Positions 41,800 to 51,599 of a stretch of DNA of 64,000 nucleotides are shown here, in pieces. This stretch comes from Dromiciops gliroides (Eukaryota; Chordata; Mammalia; Microbiotheria; Microbiotheriidae), in the NCBI RefSeq assembly GCF_019393635.1, contig NC_057861.1, forward strand, positions 60,248,532 to 60,312,531. The letters run 5' to 3'. A program made the translations under genes and the position numbers. The first letter of the stretch is position 1, and every line of letters begins with the position of its first letter. The notes under the pieces are model-generated. The model was not told the DNA's origin, searched no databases, and worked only from the letters and a program-made list of their open reading frames with translations.

Positions 41800-42786
41800 C
41801 ATCCTGCCTTTGCATATGGACTCGGTTATCCAGATCTAGCACGAATAGAGCAAGAAGCACCTGTTCTCCATCCCCACAGCCCTGGTCTACTTTTGATGTT
41901 TGGGGAGTCCCATGGATTTCTTCCAGCATATCCTCCTTTCAGGGGCCCCATCTCTGACAGAGTTCAAGCTTGACCTTCTTGGTCCAGAACTTCGTGCATT
42001 AGCCACCAACTTAAGCCAGCACCGAGTGGGCTCTGGGCAAGAGCATGGGGTAGTACTAGCCCCTGATGGCTCCACAGTGGCTGTGGAGCCTCTTCTAGCA
42101 GGGCTTGAGGTTGGGCTCCGTGGTCGGAGGTCTGTGGCCATTCTCCAGGGGTTCAGACCTTCTGAAGTCCCAACTGCTCATGAGGAAGGACGCAAAATCG
42201 CCCCCCTCAAATCAGCGCGACCCCCAAGACATTGGAGACATTTCCCTGGACCCCACTGTCCTCCCAACTGTCCATGTGAACCCCCCAACCAGTGTGGATA
42301 ACCTCCTGGCTGTCACTCTGACCAGAGCACTGGGCATAGCCTTCCTCCCAGGCCCTGGGACCCAGACTCCCAAAGGCCTGGGCCCTGATGGTTGTTGGGA
42401 CCAAATCTCAGCCCCAAAGACCTTCTCCCTGTTGTGCTCTGAGGCCCCCTCTGCCCTCACTGTCGCATTCCTCAATGGGGCACTGGATGGGGCCCTGCTA
42501 GGGGACTACCTGGGCCGGGGCCCCAAACCCCACCTGCCACTCAGCCACCTACTGACCCAGTACTATGGAGCAGGGGTGGGTGGGGACCCCCAGTTTCGGA
42601 GTAATTTCCGAAGGGACAATGGAGCCAAGCTGATTTTGCAGGAGGCGCTGGTCCAGCAGGTATGGGGCTCTTTGCTCTTGTTACAAGAGTTAGAGCCCTC
42701 TCATCCCCTGCTGGCAAATCTGACCCAAGATCAGCTGGCTGATGTTGCTGCCCATGCTGCCAAGGAGTTCACTGAGGCCTTCTTGG
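41800..42786 (+). CDS. PGLYRP2: PGLYRP2 coding exon 2 (N-terminal region)
   Basis: This is the large exon encoding the PGLYRP2-specific N-terminal half, of unknown fold. It is preceded by a strong acceptor (pyrimidine tract, ACCAG at 41795-41799) and ends at donor G/GTGAGG (42787). Recognisable blocks are MDSVIQ (41816), LARIEQ (41836), FQHILL, GVVLAPDGSTVAVEPLLAGLE (about 42047-42110), SVDNLLAVTL, GCWDQISAPKTF, FLNGALDGALLGDYL, QYYGAGV, FRSNFRRDNGA and TKEF/AKEFTEAFL. Frame changes are needed near 41803-41806, at 41834, between 41890 and 41910, and between 42150 and 42215 (a run of six C at 42201-42206 is a candidate). The linker between GLRGRR and SVDNLL is about 30 residues shorter than in human. 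Confidence 0.85.
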
Positions 42787-42810
42787 GTGAGGTGGAATCT
42801 GGTTTTACAC

Positions 42811-42811
42811 G

Positions 42812-42849
<38 letters not shown>
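42811..42849 (+). repeat. (CG)n(CA)n microsatellite in PGLYRP2 intron 2
   Basis: CGCGCGCGCG followed by (CA)15, 25 bases after the exon 2 donor. Confidence 0.98.
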
Positions 42850-42850
<1 letters not shown>

Positions 42851-43199
42851 AGGCGCTATTGTTAAGCAATCAAAGAGGCCTTTAGAGTAGGAGATACCCC
42901 AGCAGTTAGACTCAATCATTTCCTGCCTATAGGGGGGAGGGGTAAAAAGGAAGGAGGAAGTGGTGGAGGAGGGAAGGAGTGGTTTCCACTGGATTAAGCA
43001 AGGTATATTCTGGAGCTATCCCACATTAAAACGGGGTTACAATAGGTCAGACCTGGAATTTCTGGAACTAGCCTTGTTGTCAGATGTGGAAGACCCTTGG
43101 CCAGCCTGGACATTTTGAAAAAGGCAGGATTGCCCCTGGTTATTTGGGCCTCCCTAGCCTAAGTTCCAAAGTCTGTCTGGCTCTTTCATCCTGTGGGTG

Positions 43200-43370
43200 G
43201 CTGTGAGCTGAATTTAGAGTCAAAGGGCATGGGTTCAAATCCTGATTCTGCTACCTGTGTGTCCTTAAATTAAGAAAGTCACTTAAACTCTTCAGGTCCC
43301 AAGTTGGCTCATCTCCCTAGGTCCCTTCTAGCTAAAATCTATGATCCTGTTTCCTAAAGTCCCTTTCAGC
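43200..43370 (+). mobile_element. MIR SINE in PGLYRP2 intron 2
   Basis: GGGCATGGGTTCAAATCCTG, GCTACCTGTGTGTCC, CTTCTAGCTAAAATCTATGATCC. Confidence 0.75.
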
Positions 43371-43974
43371 TAATTCGTTCTATTTTGTAAAGTCCCTTTT
43401 GACACTGACACAGGTATTCTGACCTCCTCATCCACTCTGAAGCCCTGTGTTCTAGATCAGTTCTAGAAGACCTGAGCTTAGATAAGACTTAGATAAGCCA
43501 GCGTCAGACCAGATGCAAGCAGGGAAGGAGGCAAAGATTCTTCACTAAAGCAAACTAAGTGGAACAAACAGGCTATGTTAGGACCAGAGAAGCCTTTGGA
43601 CAGTGAGGCAGGGGCTGGACCAAAGTGAGAGGCAAGAACCACAAAGTACTAGGTTCTGTACTTTCTGGTCAGCCCTGCCCTGAGGATGGTGACCCTTCCA
43701 TCCATCCAGGCCTTAACAGACCTGGGCTGCCATGGGATGCTACCTCTACTGGGCCACTAGCCTCAGATGCCCTTGCCCCAAACATCTCTAATTCTGAGGC
43801 AAGAGGTCAAATTGGGTCGAAAGGGGCTTTGCCAGGGCTGGATGTGTGTGGGTGACTTCCTCTGAGGAATTACTGTGAAGTTTTGGGACACTTCTTAGGT
43901 AAGACCACTACCCCTCCCCCTCACCCCTTCACAGTCAGGAAACACATGACCTTGGCATCTCATCTGTCACCTAG

Positions 43975-44186
43975 AATGCCCCGCCATCCCTACCCGCTGC
44001 CGCTGGGAAGCAGCTCCTTACCGAGGGGAGTCCCACCATGCTGAACCTACCCTTGGGTTTCCTCTACGTGCACCACACCTATGAACCCAACCAACCCTGC
44101 ACCAGCTTCTCCCAGTGTGCTGCTGACATGCGCAGCATGCAGCGCTTCCACCAGGATACTAGAGGCTGGAATGACATTGGCTATAG
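43975..44186 (+). CDS. PGLYRP2: PGLYRP2 coding exon 3 (first half of PGRP/amidase domain)
   Basis: The exon is bounded by CACCTAG/ (43974) and /GTGGGC (44187). It encodes CPAIPTRCRWEAAPYRG, then LNLPLGFLYVHHTYEP, CAADMRSMQRFHQD and GWNDIGY, all typical of PGLYRP2. The VHH His is the first zinc ligand and the Tyr of DIGY is a catalytic residue of the T7-lysozyme-like amidase fold. One extra G in the GGGG run at 44025-44028 breaks the frame; removing one G restores PYRGSPTMLNLPLGF. The exon ends AG (phase 2), completed as Ser by the C that opens exon 4. Confidence 0.85.
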
Positions 44187-44389
44187 GTGGGCAAGGGGAG
44201 GTTAAAAAGGGAGGGGGCCAGAGGGGATGGGAGGGGGTGGCAGCAGTGCAGATTAATGGTGGGCTGCACAAAGTCTAGTGTCCAGATGAGGAAGATGATG
44301 AACCCTCGTCATTTATGTGCTTAGGTGTATGGCAGGCAATGAATGGCTAGGTTCTGGGGATAAAAAAACAGCAATGAAAGAGTTCTGGT

Positions 44390-44580
44390 CCTCAAGGATT
44401 TTACATTCTATTAGGGGATATAGATATATGTCTATATCTACATACATGATATCAATATGTTTGTACATATGCATGCATGTGTGTGTAATGTCTATATGGA
44501 GAAGTAAATGGCAAACTGCTCCAGTATCTTTGCAAAGAAAACCCCAAATGGGGACACCACTGAAAAAGTAAACAAGTATA
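44390..44580 (+). repeat. ATATCT/ACAT-rich tract plus MAR1-like tail
   Basis: Short TATATC and CATG words (44410-44490) followed by GAAGTAAATGGCAAACTGCT and CCAGTATCTTTGCAAAGAAA, the tail of the long-tailed SINE family. Confidence 0.55.
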
Positions 44581-44809
44581 TAGACATATATAAATAGAAG
44601 ATAACTGAGGGGGAGTCCAGATGAGGGGAGGATGAGGGAAGATGAGCAAAGGTGTCACACAGGAGGTGAAACTTGAGTTGATCTTTGCAGAAAAATCAGC
44701 TATTCTATGACATAGAGGTAGAGGTGAGGAGATAGTGGGGGGGGGGGAGGCAAGGACATGGAGAAAGAAGATGGATTGTGGTGTGTGGGGCATGGAGATC
44801 TGTTCTGGG

Positions 44810-44964
44810 CACCATTTTTTTTTTTTAGTGAGGCAATTGGGGTTAAGTGACTTGCCCAGGGTCACACAGCTAGTAAGTGTCAAGTGTCTGAGGCCGGATT
44901 TGAACTCAGGTACTCCTGAATCCAGGGCCGGTGCTTTATCCACTGCGCCACCTAGCTGCCCCTG
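44810..44964 (-). mobile_element. WSINE1-like SINE in PGLYRP2 intron 3
   Basis: Flanks TGGGCACCATTT (44807) and TGGGCACTATAT (44963) form the target duplication. Body close to consensus, so probably young. Confidence 0.93.
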
Positions 44965-45004
44965 GGCACTATATTTTAAGAAAGATGAGGACATCGGAAT
45001 CTTG

Positions 45005-45140
45005 TAATGGAATCAGAGGACCTGGGGCCGAATTCCAGTTCTGCCCCTCCTTGCTGTGTGACCTTGGGAAAATCCCCTGACCTCTCTCATTTTAAGGAGA
45101 AGGGGGTTTACCTTCAAGGTCCCTTCCAGTTCCAAATCCT
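45005..45140 (+). mobile_element. MIR-like SINE in PGLYRP2 intron 3
   Basis: GGAATCAGAGGACCTGGGGC, CTTGCTGTGTGACCTTGGGA, AAGGTCCCTTCCAGTTCCAA. Confidence 0.7.
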
Positions 45141-45309
45141 ATTACCCTACACAAGCAGGGTAACCAGAACAAGGAAGGGGGGTTGTAAGCAGATCTTAAG
45201 TGGATGCAGGGGATGTTTAGAAGATTTAGGGGGTATATGTTCCACGGGCCAGTTTATTCTATGTGGCTTAAAGGGAGAAAGTGGGCCTTGTGGGTGTTAA
45301 AGGGAGGCA

Positions 45310-45930
45310 GATTTCAGGACACGAGACACGGTCAGTGTCCATAGGCAGTGAGCCGCCCAGCACCAGGGAAGGCTGTATCAGCCCTGGTCGGGGAGGTTAA
45401 AGAAGGGATGCCTGCCTGCTCAGATGCCCTCTGAGATGCTTCTTCCCAGGTACGGGAACGGGGGAGAGGGTGGGGATCTGAACGGGTGAAACACAGGGAC
45501 GGAGGAGGGGCACCAGGTGCAGAAGGTGCCCGGGGCCCGCCCCTCACCCTCCCGCACCTGCGCTCCGGCAGCTTCGTGGTGGGTACGGACGGCTACGTGT
45601 ACGAGGGTCGCGGCTGGCACTGGGTGGGGGCCCACACCCGTGGCCCACAACTCCCCTGGGCTTTGGCGTCTCCATCATCGGTAACTACACTACCACACTG
45701 CCGCGGCCCACGCCTTGAGGACCGTTCGTGACACCCCTTCCACCGCTGCGCCCTGCGGGCGGCCACCTGCGGCCGGACTACCACCATACACGGCCACCGG
45801 CAGCTAGTCCACACTGACAGCCCCGGGAACGCCCTCTACCGGCACATCAGCACGTGGCCACACTTCAGTGGGAGTGCCCCCGCTCCGTCCCTTTCCCGAT
45901 CCGCCCCCGTCTGATTCGAGGTCCCGCCGC
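45310..45930. other. CpG-dense region over the PGLYRP2 last exon
   Basis: GC-rich with many CpG (ACGGACGGCTACGTGTACG and similar) in a CpG-poor window. It covers the end of intron 3 and exon 4. It is not at a known 5' end. Confidence 0.6.
45572..45914 (+). CDS. PGLYRP2: PGLYRP2 terminal coding exon (second half of PGRP/amidase domain)
   Basis: Acceptor CCGGCAG at 45565-45571 leads into FVVGTDGYVYEGRGWHWVGAHT, the classic PGRP signature. The frame then breaks six times: extra C at 45644-45646, an extra base near 45657-45661, a missing base near 45713, and shifts near 45732-45743, 45760-45767 and 45779-45792. Blocks readable in different frames are GVSIIGNYT, LRTVRDT, RCALRAA, LRPDY and GHRQLVHTDSPGNALY...TWPHF. 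The TDCPG motif of active amidases reads TDSPG here. The stop TGA at 45912-45914 is in the TWPHF frame, giving a shorter C-terminal tail than human. The exon is very GC- and CpG-rich. Confidence 0.82.
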
Positions 45931-46383
45931 CCCCATGCCTTTCCCTGGTTCGGCCATCCAACCCTATACCTACACTACCCCATCCCTTTTTCTATGTCTT
46001 CCCCCGGTCCCAACTCCAACCCCCAGCCCTATTCCACCCTGACTGCCCAAAGCTTGTCACACCCACTAGACCCACTCCTGGCTCCTACCAAGACCCTAGT
46101 CTTCCTGAGCCTCATGCCAGACCGCTGCCCTATCCTTGCCCCTGACTCCACTCCCAGAACTAGCCTCAACTTTATTCCCTGCACCCTCATCTTGGCCCCA
46201 AGTCTTCAATCAACTATCTCCCTCCTCTCCCACGACCTTCGGCCCCTACTCCCCCTCCTCCTTACCTCAGACGGAAGTCACAGGTCCAACCCTTGGCTGG
46301 GTGTGAGTTATGTAGATTTTATCGCCTACCCACTCCCATCCAGCACCCCTCCGCAGTCCCCAGGGTCCTGGGACCTTTTCTGA
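45868..46383 (+). other. Open, Pro/Leu-rich reading frame over and beyond the PGLYRP2 end; probably non-coding
   Basis: A 172-codon stretch lacks stops and overlaps the last PGLYRP2 codons in another frame. Its composition follows the C-rich DNA (repeated CCC, CTC and ACC codons). There is no ATG at its start, no domain and no similarity I recognise. It is probably an accident of base composition in the PGLYRP2 3' UTR region. The alternative is a read-through C-terminus if one more indel is invoked. Confidence 0.25.
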
Positions 46384-46446
46384 GTGTCGTCCGTCTTTTC
46401 TAGGAGGTGAAGAAGAAAACTTAAAGAAGAAGCACCTATCAGTCTC

Positions 46447-46447
<1 letters not shown>

Positions 46448-46502
<55 letters not shown>

Positions 46503-46532
46503 CGCAAAAAAAAGAGAGAGAGAGAGAGAGAG
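46448..46532 (+). repeat. (CA)n and (GA)n microsatellites
   Basis: (CA)25 at 46450-46499, A-rich bridge, then (AG)11 at 46514-46534. Confidence 0.97.
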
Positions 46533-46589
46533 AGTACAAAAAGGAAAATTGTTTGCATAAGTGTGCGGAGCAGGCTACTTTCAGAAAGC

Positions 46590-46830
46590 TCGCTAGGCTA
46601 TCCTGGGCTTGAGTTCTATTTCCAGTGGTCACGAATTCTCTGTATGGCCTTGGATAAGGCATTTCCTTTCCTCTGGGGTCTCAGCTTCCTCTTCTATCAA
46701 ATGAGGGCGGGAGTGGGAATTGTACCAGCTGTACCAAGTGATTTCTCGGGGTCCTTCACAAGACAGAACGTTCTATGCTTAATATTCTTAGATCCCTTCC
46801 ACCTCAAATATGCTGTATTCTTCTATCCTT
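46590..46830 (+). mobile_element. MIR-like SINE
   Basis: GGGCTTGAGTTCTATTTCCA, TCTGTATGGCCTTGGATAAG, TCTTCTATCAAATGAGGGCG. Confidence 0.65.
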
Positions 46831-46984
46831 CCCGGCTCTGACTTTGTGTACTAAAGTCCCACCTGGTGGGACATCCTGAGATTATTCCCATTTACTGGCA
46901 CTTAAGTATGTACATGCTTATCCTTAAGTAGGCACTCAAGTGTCTGAATGTATTTCCTGGGGAGTAGAGTGTGAACATAATGGG

Positions 46985-47150
46985 AAATCAATCAATCAGT
47001 CAATAAACATTTATTAAGTGACTACACTGTGCCACTGTGCTAAATGCTAGGGACACAAATGGAAAAAGAAAGAAAGGAAGGAAGGAAGGAAGGAAGGAAG
47101 GAAAAGAAAGAAAGAAAAGAAAGACAATCTAGTTTACAATCTAATGGAAA
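46985..47150 (+). mobile_element. L2-like 3' end with (GGAA)n expansion
   Basis: TCAGTCAATAAACATTTATT, GCTAGGGACACAAATGGAAA, then (AAGG)n at 47075-47105, and ATCTAGTTTACAATCTAATG. Confidence 0.6.
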
Positions 47151-47499
47151 AACTTTATGGGTCAAAATTAGCTGAAGCAGGGAGGGGGGAGGGACGGATA
47201 CTGGGTAGAGATTTAATGAGGGCAGGTATCCCAAGCTGGGGCTTGGAATTTACAAAATGGTGCAGCCAAATGAGAAATGAGATGTTTGGAAGTAAACTCC
47301 CACGTAAATGGAGGTCTGGAAGTTCGTGGCTCCACCCTCCAATCCAGAGTGTCGATGAGGCTGAGTGCCCCGTGGGATGGGATCTTGCTGGCCGATGAGG
47401 TTATCCCAATGATGAGCTTCCTGGAGCATAGTGGAGAAGTCAGAGATATCTCAGAGTAGTGCAGCTAGGTGATAAATAGAGAAAACATTATAACACTGA

Positions 47500-47715
47500 G
47501 ATTTATATCCGGATTTTTCAGGGCATTTCACATATATGAACTCATTTGAGCATTACTACAACCCTTTGAGATACCCTAGAGGTATTACCTTCCTTTTACA
47601 TATAAGGAAACTGAGGATCAGAGAGATTGTGACTTGTCCAAGGACTCACAGCTAGTAATTGTCAGAGGGGGTATTTGAACCCAGGTCTTCCTGACTCAAT
47701 CCAGAAAGTGATCTA
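47500..47715 (-). mobile_element. MIR-like SINE
   Basis: CCTTTTACATATAAGGAAAC, TGAGGATCAGAGAGATTGTG, ACTTGTCCAAGGACTCACAG. Confidence 0.7.
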
Positions 47716-47719
47716 CCAA

Positions 47720-48640
47720 ACAGGACCCAAGTGCTGTGGCTGCCACACCCTCCCATAGAGTCCCTCTGGGGACTAGGTAACAGCAAAGATGGTTCTCCTT
47801 GATTGGCAAACTAGCCTTCTCCTCTCCAGCCTGAATATGTGGACTTAGTGAGTTGTGCTGTGTCCATGAGGTTGACCTAATTGGAGTGATAACTTCCTTC
47901 TTTCTCTCCCTCCTCCCAACCCCCTTACCTCTATATAATATGGAAGACACTAGGATGCTTCTAGCTGAATCACGGTAGTGTGCAAGGGAAGTGCATCCGT
48001 GGACATTCTGTAAGTGGTTCCAAGTGATCTACCATGTGATTGGAAGGAATTTTTTTCCACTGGCTAGGTGCATCTCTTTGTAGTCTGAGACAGTCTGGCG
48101 ACTCACTCACAGTGTCCAGTAAGACTATATAGTAAGGGGCCTTAAGGACTGAACCCACCCCCAGACCACATTTCCTGAGAGAGGGTGCCTTTGTCCTTGG
48201 CCACCTAAGCAGACAAAGGACTAAGGCCCATATTCACATGGTCAGGCTGAAGCTTCTCTCCTTACGTCTTTGGGTCTCAGTGTGGTCAGCAATGTAATCA
48301 GAGTGAGAGCAAGGGACTGGCCAAGAGAGAGGAGTGGAAACAAGTGTCCTTTTTAAAATCTCCACAGCCAATCAAAGAGCATCCTATTCACTGTGAAGTT
48401 AGCCAACCAGAAACAGTTACAGAAAGGCTACAAATGTTCCAAAGTCTCTCCAAGGCCATGACACATCCATTACAAGGCCATTACACACGTCCTTTACACG
48501 TCACCACAACTCTCCTGGAAGGACACTCCCTACATTCTCCATGTGGAAAAGTCATCTCAGCAAGCTGATGGCCTTTACATATGTGTCAGATCCCCATTAG
48601 ACTTGAAACACTGATTTACAATTTACCCATCAATAAAAGA
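47720..48640. other. Unannotated unique-looking stretch
   Basis: No repeat or coding signal recognised. Confidence 0.35.
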
Positions 48641-48649
48641 AAAACTTGA

Positions 48650-48850
48650 CACAGGCCTTAAGGTTAACAAAGCACTTGTTTACACCATCTCATTTGTTCC
48701 CTGAAATTATTAGCGTTCCTTTTTCAGAAGTTAGGAAGCTGAGGCTTGGAGTAATTAAGTTACTTGATCATAGGAAGCCATTAAATTCGGCAGGTGAGAT
48801 TTGAACGTGGGTCTCTCTTGGCTCAAAGTTTAGCACTCTACACTTTTTCA
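48650..48850 (-). mobile_element. MIR-like SINE
   Basis: AACAAAGCACTTGTTTACAC, CATCTCATTTGTTCCCTGA, AGCTGAGGCTTGGAGTAATT. Confidence 0.6.
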
Positions 48851-49404
48851 GAGAGAAAGATAACTCCAGCCAACTTGGTATCCTTCAACCCAACACCTTC
48901 TAGAGCCAACTAGCACTGCCAACTCTATTCAGTACTCCATGTCAACTGATAGCACCCCTGGAATCCATGAGTGTTACCAGCTTAGCCTGGGATGCCAGCT
49001 CTATGGTCCAGTTGGTAACCCTTGGGGAGGGGAGAGAGGAAGAGCCAGGGATGGGGTCTGAATTGCTACAACACTTCTGCAAATAGATTCCAGGCTCTTT
49101 ACTGGCTCACTCCAGCCCCTATGTTCTATTCCTCTCCACTCCCATCCCTGGTACCTGCCACTATAAATGAACCCAGAAGGGAATAAGGAAGTTGTATTTA
49201 AATAAAACATGGCTCTCCTTGAAGAAGCAAGTAAAGGAGTTGGTTTTATCGTGTGTCCAAAGGTGGCAAGAAATATCACCTCACGAGACCCTTGGTTATC
49301 TCAGATTGCAATACTATATAAGCAAGAAGACTACCATCCAAAGATAACCATCTTGTGTTTGACTATATATCTGTATCTATATCTATCTATCTATCTATCT
49401 GTCT
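48851..49404. other. Unannotated stretch ending in a (TATC)n microsatellite
   Basis: No gene signal. 49366-49403 is (TATC/TATCTA)n just before the LTR. Confidence 0.4.
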
Positions 49405-50010
49405 AGTTATGATGAATGTATGGACAACCTGGATTTTATGAAACCTTGGATTAATAGGAGGAGCAAAATGCCCTTTGATTAAACTTCAAACTGAACCCAG
49501 ATAGCTAGCAAATAAGTCCCTATCTGCTGTCTTCTTTCCTCAGGATAGTAAGTCCCTATCTTATAAAAATATTCGGGCATCCTCCTCCTTGCCAAAACCT
49601 TTTTGGGAATCATATAACCTTATCATAGTGTTTCTGTTAAGTCAAACTATCAAACTGATTGTTATTTCCTATATTCTTGTTATAACTGAAATTGTTAAAC
49701 TGGTTTGCATTACATCCATTCTTGTCATAGTATTTGCATTTAAGTTGATTTGTATCATGCTAATGAAACTGATAACACCCTGTAGCCAGTGAACAAAGAA
49801 ACCTTATATACCCTCAGAAAGGGGGAGTCTTCAAGCTCCTTCTTTGGAAGAGGTCCCTGTATGATTCATGCTTGCTTGCTTGTTCTTGGGACAAATAAAC
49901 TGGTACTATGTTTTTCCTGTCTGTCTCTGATCTGGTTTTTCCTGTAGGAGACATTATGAAAATAATTTCTCTGATCTATTTTTTCTATAGGAGATAGGCA
50001 TAAAAACAAA
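49405..50010 (+). mobile_element. ERV LTR, same family as 11780-13045
   Basis: Continuous copy: TGATGAATGTATGGACAACC, TTTGTATCATGCTAATGAAA, AACCTTATATACCCTC (TATA, about 49803), ACAAATAAACTGGTACTATG (AATAAA), and a TTTTTCCTGTAGGAGACAT segment near the end. Confidence 0.6.
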
Positions 50011-50149
50011 AATTGACAATATGTATGTATGTATGTATGATGTATGTGTATGTATATAGTAGAGGATAATTAGGCATATAAATTATATAAAGAACTGAAT
50101 GAGGCTATCCAAAATAAATCAACAGACCCAGTGACCTCAATACAAAGTT

Positions 50150-51060
50150 GTGCATCAGGAAAGATGGTGAAAAATATGCTGAAAATATGACTCAAGAATA
50201 AAAAATGAGAGGTACTGAAAGCTTGTAGACTGAACAGAAGCCTCACAGCTATAGAGCAGTAATATTTTCTTCAAGAAGAGAGTTAGAAGACCCTGGATAT
50301 GAAAGGCACCAAATAACATCAACCCCTCCCCCCCCCCCATGAAACTGTATTTTAACAGACAGGAAATGACTAGTTACCAATTTCAGTGCACAGTCATTTC
50401 CAGATCATCTGTGTACAGTCAGACCATTAACTTGATAGACAGTGATCAAAATCAACCCTAAATTGGAGTAAAGGTTGAAAGTGAGAAAAACATATAGCAA
50501 CAATTAAAACAGCTTTAAACTGATCTTTTTTTTTGAATCATTATTAAATTTCATTTTTAATTTATGGAATAAAACAAGCATCTTATAACATAATACAATA
50601 AAAAGATGATTGCATATGAAACTACAAATCTACTATACACAACTTGCTATTCTTTTCAAATACAATAAAATGATCAACTTTTTAAAAAAGTGGTTGACAA
50701 AAAAAATGAGAAATAACATGGACTATCATCATTTGCTATGGAAACTTAATTTATGTAAAACAATCACCACAACAAGAAGATACACAGATTCCGGAAATCA
50801 ACTCAATTACCAAATATTTGACCTCCTTGCCAAACAGAGAGATAAGACAGTCAAAGGCAACAGTGTTTTAAATGATTCATTTGCTAAACTGTACAGAGAA
50901 AGACAGGGGAAGATTATTAACAATATTGGATCACAAAGCAGCAAAAAGTAGTGTTTTGTTGTAGGGAACAAGAGAAGTTTCTTGAAAGGTAATTGAGTTA
51001 GAGTGTCCTAAGAATAGTTAAAGATGAAAATGGAAGGAGAACATATGCAAAATGGAAAAG
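50150..51060. other. A-rich, repeat-like stretch
   Basis: 50520-50700 (TTATGGAATAAAACAAGCAT, TTGCTATTCTTTTCAAATAC) looks like an antisense LINE end; the remainder is AT-rich without landmarks. Confidence 0.3.
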
Positions 51061-51239
51061 ATCTACCAAAATTTGAACTGTAGCATTGTTTTGCATGCAC
51101 AAGAATTCTTATAATTTATGGCTTTAGATATTTTGGAAAGAAACTCTGGGAAGCTGCGTGTGTAGGTGATTAGATTGTTTCCTACAGACTTCCCAGAAGA
51201 AAGAAGAAAAAGAAAGATAAATTCCCTAGAACCTAGCTT

Positions 51240-51403
51240 CTTTTTGTTTGTTTGTTTGTTTTGTTTTGCGGGGCAATGGGGGTTAAATGACTTGCCCAGG
51301 GTCACACAGCTGGTAAGTGTCAAGTGTCTGAGGTCGGATTTGAACTCAGGTACTCCTGAATCCAGGGCCGGTGCTTTATCCACTGCACCGCCTAGCCGCC
51401 CCC
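51240..51403 (-). mobile_element. WSINE1-like SINE
   Basis: (TTTG)n tail, GCGGGGCAATGGGGGTTAAA to CACCGCCTAGCCGCCCCC. Flanks CTAGAACCTAGCTTCTT (51227 and 51404) form a long perfect target duplication, partly inside the neighbouring MITE. Confidence 0.93.
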
Positions 51404-51410
51404 TAGAACC

Positions 51411-51593
51411 TAGCTTCTTAAACTGTGGGTCTCGACCTCATATGGGGTCAAGAAACTGAATATGGGGGTTGTGAAAAATTTGGCAACAATGAAAGGTTAT
51501 GTATACCTATTTTATATACCTATATACCCGGGGTTGCATAAAAATTTCTCAGGCAAAAAGGGATCGAGAGTGGAAAGGGTTAAAGAAGCCCTG
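51411..51593 (-). mobile_element. hAT-type MITE, inverted relative of 13124-13306
   Basis: CCTAGCTTCTTAAACTGTGG to AAAGAAGCCCTG, with the internal TATACCTATTTTATATACC segment shared with the copy at 13124. Imperfect 8-bp flanks. Confidence 0.8.
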
Positions 51594-51599
51594 ACCTAG

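Larger units (their letters stand above)
41132..45914 (+). pseudogene. PGLYRP2: PGLYRP2 (peptidoglycan recognition protein 2 amidase), reading frame disrupted
   Basis: In other mammals PGLYRP2 is a secreted, liver-made Zn-dependent N-acetylmuramoyl-L-alanine amidase that cuts the bond between muramic acid and the stem peptide of bacterial peptidoglycan. Four + strand exons are visible: signal peptide, a long N-terminal region with the hallmark VVLAPDGSTVAVEPLLAGLE, and a C-terminal PGRP domain. Exon order, splice phases and length (about 500 codons against about 576 in human) match the gene. The frame changes about eleven times: four in exon 2, one in exon 3, six in exon 4. No substitution-type stop is seen in the corrected frame. 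The first zinc His (VHH, 44071-44073), the catalytic Tyr (DIGY) and the second zinc His (GHRQ, 45795-45797) remain, but the zinc Cys is Ser (45819-45821). This is either a decayed gene or an intact gene with indel errors in the assembly. The identity is very secure; the pseudogene status is not. Confidence 0.85.

Noticed and set aside
41887..42475. Reverse-strand ORFs of 84-87 codons over PGLYRP2 exon 2
   Set aside because: Antisense shadows of the real coding strand.
44452..44994. 180-codon reverse-strand ORF in PGLYRP2 intron 3
   Set aside because: About a third is translated SINE (the recurring LTLTSCVTLGKSLNPxCxTKK peptide seen at every SINE of that orientation); the rest has no domain or conservation clue.
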